A stretch of 18,742 bases of DNA from Promethearchaeota archaeon (GTDB lineage: Archaea; Asgardarchaeota; Lokiarchaeia; Sigyniarchaeales; SOKP01), in assembly GCA_030615145.1 (NCBI GenBank), contig JAUWZT010000036.1, positions 1-18,742 on the forward strand, read 5' to 3'. The position numbers were made by a program, and so were the translations under genes. Of the stretch, positions 1 through 6,077 are shown piece by piece; the stretch's first letter is position 1, and each line of letters starts with the position of its first letter. Under the pieces are notes generated by a model. The model did not search any database. It was not told the origin of the DNA and worked only from the letters and a program-made list of their open reading frames with translations.

Positions 1-51
1 GAATTTGAAAATATAAGCAACGCAAATTATTCACTTTTCACGGATATTGAT

Positions 52-741
52 ATGATTAAGCTCAAGAAGATAATAACTGAGGATATTAGAGGTAAAATTG
101 AAAATATCGGATTTAACGAAGATTGGACGATTTCTTTAGAAATGTTTCCCGAAGTAAATATTCATTTAGTTTATTCTTATTTTGGAGATGAATTTGGGGA
201 TGGTATTACGGCCGAATTTAAGTGTTTTTTTTCGGGAGAACGAGTAACCTTAGTACCCGGTGAAGACAGCATAACTTACGTTGATATTATTTTTAATTTT
301 ATGGAAAGAATGATAAAAAATAAAGAACCCTTTGAAAAATCTTACGATAAAAAAACTGAACTAATGCAAAAGGTATTAATCCAACGAAAAGAGCCCTTCA
401 ATTTATTAAAAGACGAGGATCAAAAAGATTTAGCCTCTTTTTTAGGGGCAGAAGTCTGGAAAACGGGTAACGAATGGCGAATCAAAAAAGAACTTTTTCC
501 AGATATTTTTATAGAATTAGTTTATGATAATCAAGAGGGGTTAGATATCTTCTATTCAGGTAAGGCACTCCTTAAAAAAATCGGAAGTTATCACATGGAG
601 TTAGTAGGAATTTTCTTAATTAATCATGTGCTACGTTATATTACACTAAATAATCTCGAAAAGGAGTTACCTGATATTTGTTATATCATGTTTTCAAGAT
701 ATTATACTAAACAAAAAAATTGGACTCATAGAAGAACTTAA
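52..741 (+). CDS. Protein of unknown function with a duplicated domain
   Basis: I do not recognise this 229-residue, probably soluble protein. It appears to be two copies of one ~90-residue unit. The first has W25-T-I, an acidic residue, FP, then an LVY strand, a FFSG turn and a helix ending FMERMI. The second repeats this order around residues 143-198: EWRI, ELFP, ELVY, FYSG, and a helix ending HVLRYI. There is no signal peptide, membrane segment or clear catalytic motif. The reading frame stays open from base 1 to the ATG at 52 with no other start codon in between, so the gene could begin left of the window. The ATG gives a complete first repeat and is my preferred start. The gene is convergent with the operon to its right, with only 16 nt between the two stop codons. 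Confidence 0.75.
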   Translation: MIKLKKIITEDIRGKIENIGFNEDWTISLEMFPEVNIHLVYSYFGDEFGDGITAEFKCFFSGERVTLVPGEDSITYVDIIFNFMERMIKNKEPFEKSYDKKTELMQKVLIQRKEPFNLLKDEDQKDLASFLGAEVWKTGNEWRIKKELFPDIFIELVYDNQEGLDIFYSGKALLKKIGSYHMELVGIFLINHVLRYITLNNLEKELPDICYIMFSRYYTKQKNWTHRRT

Positions 742-746
742 GAAAT

Positions 747-755
747 AAAAAAAAA
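747..755 (-). terminator. Poly-T terminator of the GTPase operon
   Basis: On the minus strand a run of nine T follows the stop codon of the longin-like gene by two bases. U-rich tracts are the usual intrinsic terminators in archaea. The run lies in the 16-nt gap between two convergent stop codons. Confidence 0.5.
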
Positions 756-757
756 TA

Positions 758-1309
758 TTAGATAGTTGTCCATAATATAGTTCTACCTTGCTTACGAGCA
801 CGTTTTATTTTTTTAGCGCTTTCTAAACCAGACATCACTTTCCAGATCTGTGAATTGCTTAATTTAAAATACCTTCTTAGCTCCGGGGTTGACATTTCTG
901 TACCGTTTAATAAATTTACAATTAACCTTTTAATTTCTTCAACTGTATCCTCACTAGATTCCGGTGTATCGTTTTCATCTTCTAAAAGATCCATTTCATG
1001 GGCAATCCTTGAAGCAACTTTATTAAGTTGTTTAATGTTGTTATCAATACCACGAGGTTTCATGAACAAACAAGTTAATTCTAAATCTTTTGGAAACGCA
1101 ACAATATAAAAGTTATCATATAAAATAGCACGAGGTTTTTTTCCTGCATTACCTCCTCGAAATGCTAGATAAAAATTCATAGCGAAATCTTCAAGGTTCA
1201 TTAAATTGGTAGGTGCGCCATATTCTTTTTTCCACTTGAGAAAAGGACCGTCTATCATATCAAAACCTATTAAAGCCGCACCAAAAAGCTCTTTTTCGTT
1301 AAAGTTCAA
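758..1309 (-). CDS. Longin/roadblock-like protein with C-terminal winged helix
   Basis: 183 residues in two parts. Residues ~7-110 have the alternating strand/helix pattern of the profilin-like (longin or roadblock) proteins common in Asgard archaea: a first strand GAALIGFDMIDGP, a helix rich in M/F/L (38-50), then strands around AILYDNFYIVAF and LTCLFM, and a closing helix (91-110). An acidic linker (111-122) leads to a winged-helix-like domain (123-183) with helices ending in YFKLSNSQIWKVMSGL and a basic wing KKIKRARKQGR. Proteins of this fold bind or regulate small GTPases, and the gene directly upstream encodes one, so a GTPase effector or regulator is a fair inference. The fold is assigned by eye. 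The start is TTG at 1309, chosen because a strong Shine-Dalgarno lies 10 nt upstream. The first 11 nt overlap the end of the GTPase gene, implying coupled translation. Confidence 0.85.
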   Translation of the reverse strand: MNFNEKELFGAALIGFDMIDGPFLKWKKEYGAPTNLMNLEDFAMNFYLAFRGGNAGKKPRAILYDNFYIVAFPKDLELTCLFMKPRGIDNNIKQLNKVASRIAHEMDLLEDENDTPESSEDTVEEIKRLIVNLLNGTEMSTPELRRYFKLSNSQIWKVMSGLESAKKIKRARKQGRTILWTTI

Positions 1310-1835
1310 TTTCTTTTAACCTCCTCCTAATTGCGATTTGTTTCAATTCTTTTCTAATAATATCCATTAATTTAATTCTTTCCTTGGGATTAATAGCCGT
1401 AAGTCCATATGTCTTAACTCGAAGAATATCTTCTACGCGATCAGGACTCATGCGACCATCGTTCTTTTGCAAATCTTGTTTGTTTGCTATTGCTATAATT
1501 GGGCATTCTTTACCGACAAAATGCGTAGCGTAATTAATCAATTCTCGTGAATTTAAAACATTACGCGGAGTCGAATCAGTTACGATAAAGATTACATCTG
1601 AGCCTAAAAGATAATCTTTAGAATAAGCCTTTAAGTAATTTTTTTGACCTCCTAAATCCCAGATGCGTAGATAATAATCGTCTAACTTGACCGTTTTTAA
1701 ATCGAACCCATGGGTAGGGAAATATAATCGATCAATCGTATCTTTTGATAGAAGCTTTAACATAGTTGTTTTGCCGACTGCAGGCGAACCTATGAATGTT
1801 ACCTTCATTAATTTATTTATTTCTGAACTCAACAT
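1299..1835 (-). CDS. Arf-like small GTPase
   Basis: A 178-residue Ras-superfamily GTPase closest in motifs to the Arf/SRbeta group. Visible: P-loop GSPAVGKTT (16-24); switch I Thr in FPTHGF (T41); switch II WDLGGQ (59-64), with the Gln that Arf proteins use for hydrolysis; NKQD (118-121), which gives guanine specificity; and T146-A147 as the G5 loop. It has no N-terminal Gly for myristoylation and no C-terminal prenyl Cys, so membrane attachment, if any, must come from a partner. The tail is basic (RRRLKE). The ATG at 1835 lies ~29 nt from a TATA-like box, but an in-frame ATG at 1808 (M10), right before KVTFIG, is a plausible shorter start. It is the first gene of a two-gene operon with the longin-like protein, a GTPase plus profilin-fold pairing that resembles eukaryotic trafficking and Rag/roadblock modules. 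Confidence 0.93.
   Translation of the reverse strand: MLSSEINKLMKVTFIGSPAVGKTTMLKLLSKDTIDRLYFPTHGFDLKTVKLDDYYLRIWDLGGQKNYLKAYSKDYLLGSDVIFIVTDSTPRNVLNSRELINYATHFVGKECPIIAIANKQDLQKNDGRMSPDRVEDILRVKTYGLTAINPKERIKLMDIIRKELKQIAIRRRLKEIEL
1320..1328 (-). promoter_or_regulatory. Shine-Dalgarno for the longin-like gene
   Basis: The minus strand reads AGGAGGAGG ten bases before the TTG at 1309. It lies inside the last codons of the GTPase gene, where it also encodes part of the Arg run. It decides the TTG start. Confidence 0.7.
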
Positions 1836-1858
1836 TTCTTAAATCATTACGAAAAGAA

Positions 1859-1870
1859 TATATATTTAAT
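1859..1870 (-). promoter_or_regulatory. TATA-like box of the GTPase operon
   Basis: The minus strand reads ATTAAATATATA, centred ~29 nt before the ATG at 1835. That spacing predicts transcription starting at or within a few bases of the start codon. Confidence 0.45.
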
Positions 1871-1968
1871 AAAAAAAAGAGAAAATAAATCATATATCTA
1901 TATAATATCGACATATTATGATTTTCTCATGAAAGAATCAGAAATGTTATAAATCCAAAAATTTAGAG

Positions 1969-3882
1969 CTAAAAAATTACTCCAAAATTAATATTATAAA
2001 AGAACAAGAGGAGGATTATTGAAAAGAGAGTTGGAATAATTAAACTGTATGTGAATAATCCTTGAGATACTTTTATGGATTTCATTAAGGTATTCATAAT
2101 CGTTTGAAAATATCTAGGATTCCCCCAAATTTTGATCCCCTCAACTACAGAATCGTAATAAAAAAACTCGACCTCTTCTAAATTTTTTTCAGCTTTAGTG
2201 ATTAAGGAATCAAGTTTTTCTAAAATCTTTTCTAATGTAATTTTATCCCCGATTGGTGAATAACCTCTTCGAGTAAATTGTCTAGCAACTGTATGGGAAT
2301 CCGAAGTTGTTATTTCCCCTCTCTCTATCCCTCTATTTTGTAGCATATTTAAAATATAAGAACGAATATCAACATAGGCATTGTTCGCGTCAAAGTGGAT
2401 GAATACCGTTTTTTGATCAGTGGTTGTGTCTTTAAAAAGGTGGACTACTAACCCACCTGTTCCAATTCCATCCTTTTCAGAATAATCGGCCATCAGATCT
2501 TTTGCGACACCATATTGTACAATTAATTTGTTAGTGTCCTCTTTTTCGTTTTTTTTTTTAGAGGTTAAAAATTTCTCTGATACTGAAATAAGATCTTTCG
2601 CCTCTAAAGAATGATTTTCTATTAAAACTTCGTCGCCAATTATAGAATTATGCGAATCAATAATAATTATCTCGCGGTAACCTTTTGATTTTGCTATTTT
2701 TCTAATTTCATCACCTATTTGAGCTTGTATATCATCAGAAGGTAGAGGATGTCTAGTTAAAAAAACAATAGCTATATTGTCTATATCAATGCCGATTAAT
2801 TTAGCAGAATTCGACATTTTTCTTGATACTTTTTTTATTTCAGTAATCCATTCGTTTTGAGAGTTCTCTTCGATATATTTTACATCTCTTTTTATTTGTT
2901 TTAAAACTTTTTCGAGTTCACTTTGGGATGTTAAATTTTGCGTGTGATCGTTGGTTGTATGATAAACGGTTGTTCCTGGAACGTATTTAAAAGCCTCGTA
3001 AATGAAAGCAGGTAAATCAGAAGAACCACACGTTTTAAAAGGTCCAAAATGAATATGGGGGATAATAAATAATCCCTTTAACTTTTTAGATTTTTTACCC
3101 CGAATTGCAAAATATTGAATCTTCACATCAGAAAGAATACCAATTTTATCGAAATAATCTTCTAACATATCATCGTTGCCTTCTGTCATCATAGAAAGCA
3201 CGAAAGCTCTAATAAATGGATAACCGCCCATACCTGTCGCTTGCCTATATACATTACTTACTTGAGACATATTCCATGCGTAGGGAATTGCGAAGAAAAA
3301 TGCACATACCATAAAAAACAAGATAGCTCTAATGAAAAATAATAGTGGGAGCTGAGATGCGAAAATACTAAAAAAAATTATGGCAACTACGGGTTGAATA
3401 AATGCCAGAATAAAATTTCCATATTTTCCAACGGTTGTAAATGAAAAGTGTAAGACATAAGAAATAATATAAGCTAGAATTGTACCAAGAATAAAAAATA
3501 CTTCTTGAAAAGTAACATTCCTAAGAAAAATTGAAATAATTTGACCAATTATTAAAGAAAGACCAATTATTCCAGTTATAACAGCATTCAATTGAATTCC
3601 CCATCCTTTGGGAGGCGACGCTAAAATAGGAGCTCGCTTTGAATAATAGAAAATTGATAATACTATACCTGCTCCCATTGTTATATAGAACGTAATTATT
3701 ACGTTAGAGAGATAAAAGAGACTCCAAATTCTTGTATAAAGCGAGTTTAAAATAAATGATAGAAATCCAATTATGGTAGGTAAACTAAAAAATATTATGT
3801 ACGCTGATTTGCGCGTTGAAAAATAATCTAAGTATGAAATAATCCCAGGGATATTACGAGTTGGATGTTGTTGTGCATACAT
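1969..3882 (-). CDS. DUF2070 family archaeal membrane protein
   Basis: 637 residues. The N-terminal third has about six membrane helices (~25-47, 56-79, 98-120, 126-148, 154-176, 182-200), then comes a ~400-residue soluble domain, and one more helix at 609-630 closes the protein. The family signature is clear: PHIHFGPFKTCGSSDLP at 275-291 matches the H-x-H-x-GPF-x-x-x-GSS-x-LP block I associate with DUF2070. Other His/Asp clusters in the soluble part are D312-H313, D409-S-H411-N, H496-F-D498 and D528-S-H530. Together they could form a metal site, so a hydrolase is possible, but no function is established to my knowledge. An in-frame GTG at 3900 would add six residues. I prefer the ATG at 3882 because an AT-rich TATA-like stretch (3905-3914) lies ~27 nt upstream. 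The promoter overlaps a copied segment, noted separately. The gene diverges from the membrane protein at 4071. Confidence 0.9.
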   Translation of the reverse strand: MYAQQHPTRNIPGIISYLDYFSTRKSAYIIFFSLPTIIGFLSFILNSLYTRIWSLFYLSNVIITFYITMGAGIVLSIFYYSKRAPILASPPKGWGIQLNAVITGIIGLSLIIGQIISIFLRNVTFQEVFFILGTILAYIISYVLHFSFTTVGKYGNFILAFIQPVVAIIFFSIFASQLPLLFFIRAILFFMVCAFFFAIPYAWNMSQVSNVYRQATGMGGYPFIRAFVLSMMTEGNDDMLEDYFDKIGILSDVKIQYFAIRGKKSKKLKGLFIIPHIHFGPFKTCGSSDLPAFIYEAFKYVPGTTVYHTTNDHTQNLTSQSELEKVLKQIKRDVKYIEENSQNEWITEIKKVSRKMSNSAKLIGIDIDNIAIVFLTRHPLPSDDIQAQIGDEIRKIAKSKGYREIIIIDSHNSIIGDEVLIENHSLEAKDLISVSEKFLTSKKKNEKEDTNKLIVQYGVAKDLMADYSEKDGIGTGGLVVHLFKDTTTDQKTVFIHFDANNAYVDIRSYILNMLQNRGIERGEITTSDSHTVARQFTRRGYSPIGDKITLEKILEKLDSLITKAEKNLEEVEFFYYDSVVEGIKIWGNPRYFQTIMNTLMKSIKVSQGLFTYSLIIPTLFSIILLLFFYNINFGVIF

Positions 3883-3920
3883 TGACTTTAATTGTACCAC
3901 TTGGTAATTAAATGAATTAT
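3882..3920. repeat. Chimeric repeat copy A (promoter of DUF2070 gene)
   Basis: Bases 3882-3905 are identical over 24 nt to 4164-4187, inside the coding region of the divergent neighbour. Bases 3904-3920 are identical over 17 nt to 3998-4014 in the intergenic spacer. The two homologies meet at a shared ACTTG. Copy A therefore looks like a join of two nearby sequences. Confidence 0.85.
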
Positions 3921-3997
3921 TATCATCAATATTGTAGATTCTTTTAAGTTTTAGTAAAACTAATTTTTTTTTATTAAATTTTTTACTATTCCTACTT

Positions 3998-4014
3998 GTA
4001 ATTAAATGAATTAT
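3998..4014. repeat. Repeat copy B in divergent spacer
   Basis: 17-nt exact match to 3904-3920 (GTAATTAAATGAATTAT). It is preceded by CCTACTT, which resembles the CCACTTG that precedes copy A's version. Confidence 0.8.
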
Positions 4015-4040
4015 CCTTATTATTAACTTTTTTTAAGAAA

Positions 4041-4050
4041 TTATAAATAA
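4041..4050 (+). promoter_or_regulatory. TATA-like box of the membrane protein/PAC2 operon
   Basis: TTATAAATAA centred ~26 nt before the ATG at 4071, with no Shine-Dalgarno in between. A leaderless transcript is expected. Confidence 0.5.
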
Positions 4051-4070
4051 TTACAAAAATAATAAAAATT

Positions 4071-5114
4071 ATGTCGGAAGCTTATCCAAGGATGGAAAGA
4101 TATTCAAATAAACGGTTTAGCGAAGTAATATCTGAAGGGTTTAGATTTTTTGGTAAAAATTACTTGACTTTAATTGTACCACTTGGTTTGTTTCTGCTAA
4201 TTTCGTTAATAATAAAGAATTTATTAGTAGCCGATCTTGTTTGGCAATCAATACAAATAACACCCGCTATTGCTGATATTCTTAATATGGATCCTTCTGC
4301 TCTAACAAACGAGGATCTTAGTCTTATGATGGATTATTTAGCTCTGACTTTATATAGCGGGTTCATTAGCGGTTTAATCATAACTATTTTTAACGTACTA
4401 GCTATGTGCTTGGTTAGTAATTACCTCTATAACAAATTTATAGGGAACGAAACAAAGTTTTTCTCCGAATTTAAAAAAGCAATAAATGGAAAATTAATAT
4501 TCGTAATTCTTTTATTAGGAGTTGGAATTTCTATAGGATCTTTTCTTCTCTTTATTCCGAGTATTTTCATATATGGGTATTATGCTTTTTATGTTTTCAC
4601 GTATAATTCTGATGATTCCAATCAGCCAGTAAAAGATGCGCGAGAAATAGCAAGAAAGTCTTTTTGGAAAATAATTGGAGTTTTTGTAGTCAGTAATCTA
4701 ATTATAGCGATCATTGATTTCTTTTTTCACTTACTCATTGACGATTTCTTAATTCAATTCTACAAAACCTCTTGGTTTAATCCTTCCTCAAGAAACTATG
4801 GCATGATAATTTTATACGATTTAATATATTATATCGTTGATTTTATTTTTGCTCCGTTGTTTATATGTTTATTGACTTCCCTGTATGTATCTTTAAAGAC
4901 TAGAAAAGAAAGCGTTGTCCCATACCAAACTTCTTATACTCAAACCCCTCAGAGTTATGGAACGCCATATCGTGATGAATCAAGTTCAATTAAGAGTATT
5001 GATGCTGTTGATAAACCAGGATCTGGTTTATATTGCCCTTTCTGTGGGCAATTTGTGAAGAGTAAAAGGCGATTTTGCCCTAATTGTGGAGAACAGTTTA
5101 ATTTCGAAATTTAA
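4071..5114 (+). CDS. Multi-pass membrane protein with C-terminal zinc ribbon
   Basis: 347 residues. A short cytosolic start (RFSEVISEGFRFFGKNYLTL) has the look of the DUF975/GDPD-membrane-domain group (helix leading into F-x-x-N-x-x-x-L), but that match is by eye. Five or six hydrophobic helices follow (~33-54, 93-120, 141-177, 198-224, 243-275). A polar Tyr/Gln/Ser-rich linker (~280-318) then leads to a zinc ribbon with Cys pairs at 322/325 and 336/339 (C-x2-C-x10-C-x2-C). A very similar ribbon ends the large protease at 14028-18014. Function unknown; a membrane scaffold or a transport-related role is possible. The PAC2 gene follows 20 nt downstream on the same strand, so the two are probably co-transcribed. 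Bases 4164-4187 (encoding LTLIVPLG) are copied in front of the divergent DUF2070 gene. Confidence 0.88.
   Translation: MSEAYPRMERYSNKRFSEVISEGFRFFGKNYLTLIVPLGLFLLISLIIKNLLVADLVWQSIQITPAIADILNMDPSALTNEDLSLMMDYLALTLYSGFISGLIITIFNVLAMCLVSNYLYNKFIGNETKFFSEFKKAINGKLIFVILLLGVGISIGSFLLFIPSIFIYGYYAFYVFTYNSDDSNQPVKDAREIARKSFWKIIGVFVVSNLIIAIIDFFFHLLIDDFLIQFYKTSWFNPSSRNYGMIILYDLIYYIVDFIFAPLFICLLTSLYVSLKTRKESVVPYQTSYTQTPQSYGTPYRDESSSIKSIDAVDKPGSGLYCPFCGQFVKSKRRFCPNCGEQFNFEI
4164..4187. repeat. Repeat copy C inside coding sequence
   Basis: 24-nt exact match to 3882-3905. Here it encodes residues LTLIVPLG of the first membrane helix, so this is probably the source copy and the intergenic one the derivative. 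Confidence 0.8.
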
Positions 5115-5124
5115 GATAATTAAT

Positions 5125-5128
5125 GGTG
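5125..5128 (+). promoter_or_regulatory. Shine-Dalgarno GGTG deciding the PAC2 start
   Basis: GGTG lies six bases before the ATG at 5135 and overlaps an earlier in-frame ATG at 5123. It favours translation from 5135. Confidence 0.5.
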
Positions 5129-5134
5129 TTTTTT

Positions 5135-5926
5135 ATGAATTTTAACGTTACTCGTAAATTTGAATTAAATACGGACGATCTTAATAACCCTATCGTATTA
5201 ATAGGTTGGCCTGGGATCGCATTAGTCGCAAAGTTAGCGATAACATCTATAAAGGATTCCATTGGTGCTGAAGAATTTTTAGACATAGAATATTCTGATT
5301 TTCCGCCCAAATCTAATGTTGAAAAAGGGAAATTGGAAATCCCAAGTGCAAAAGTTTATTATAAATCAAGAAAACAAGAAAAAGAACAAGATTTCTTTAT
5401 ATTAACGGCCAATTATCAACCTCAAACCTCAGAAGGCGTATTTGATTTTTCTCAAAAGTTTTGCGAAGAGATGAATAAATTAACAGATAGTAAAATTAAA
5501 ATGTATATCAGCACTGGTGCTATGGTTATTGATAGAGTAATAGGCACATCGCTTGTGCATGTTTGTGGAACGGATCAAGAAGTTGTTGATTCTTTTTTGA
5601 AATACGAAAATACTAAACTAATGGAAGGTGGAGTTATTGCCGGAGCAAATGGGATCTTACCTGCTTGGGCAGGAAACAAGGGCTATGCACCGGGGGTGTG
5701 TTTGTTAGCAGAAACATTACCATTGCCTATGATGGCACTGGACCCTCGCGCATCTAAAGCTTTAGTTACAATTTTAAAAGATTATTTCAACATCAATATG
5801 AATTTCGATGAATTAAACAAACAAATTGAAGAAATGGAACATGTAATTGATTCGTATAAAAAGCAAGCAGAGCACTTTATGAAGGGGACTCGAGACGATC
5901 GAGGTCTTGATTCTTATTTTCGATAA
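5135..5926 (+). CDS. PAC2-family proteasome assembly chaperone
   Basis: 263 residues from the ATG at 5135 (an upstream ATG at 5123 would add MVFF). It matches the archaeal PAC2 family (COG2047 type): an opening strand and loop PIVLIGWPGIALVAKLA (GWPG at 24-27), the D-F-PP segment near 50, the middle YISTGAMVIDR, the glycine-rich block GGVIAGANGILPAWAG, and the segment GVCLLAETLPLPMMALDPRAS. A helical C-terminal region (EELNKQIEEMEHVIDSY) precedes a basic/acidic tail ending Y-F-R. Archaeal relatives (PbaA/PbaB) assist 20S proteasome assembly, and PbaB docks through a C-terminal HbYX motif. The Y-F-R end resembles HbYX with Phe for Tyr, so docking is possible but unproven. No proteasome gene is in the window. 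It is the second gene of a likely operon. Confidence 0.92.
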   Translation: MNFNVTRKFELNTDDLNNPIVLIGWPGIALVAKLAITSIKDSIGAEEFLDIEYSDFPPKSNVEKGKLEIPSAKVYYKSRKQEKEQDFFILTANYQPQTSEGVFDFSQKFCEEMNKLTDSKIKMYISTGAMVIDRVIGTSLVHVCGTDQEVVDSFLKYENTKLMEGGVIAGANGILPAWAGNKGYAPGVCLLAETLPLPMMALDPRASKALVTILKDYFNINMNFDELNKQIEEMEHVIDSYKKQAEHFMKGTRDDRGLDSYFR

Positions 5927-6023
5927 TTCTATCTTTTTAAAATTACTTCCTTATTAATGTTACTTTGAAGGAGTGAATAGTGCTTAGGACCTACTACAAA
6001 GGTTAATAATTTATAATGTTATC

Positions 6024-6045
6024 AATTTTATTAACTAATAAAATT
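6024..6045. repeat. AT-only inverted repeat upstream of FadH-like gene
   Basis: Arms AATTTTATTA and TAATAAAATT, 10 bp each, are separated by AC and lie 32 nt before the ATG at 6078. It could be a dimeric regulator site. With only A and T in the arms, chance is a serious alternative. Confidence 0.5.
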
Positions 6046-6077
6046 ATTAAATCTAACTAATTTAATGTGAAATTTAT

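Noticed and set aside
855..1109. Plus-strand open frame opposite the longin-like gene
   Set aside because: It is the antisense shadow of a gene with a clear Shine-Dalgarno and domain structure.
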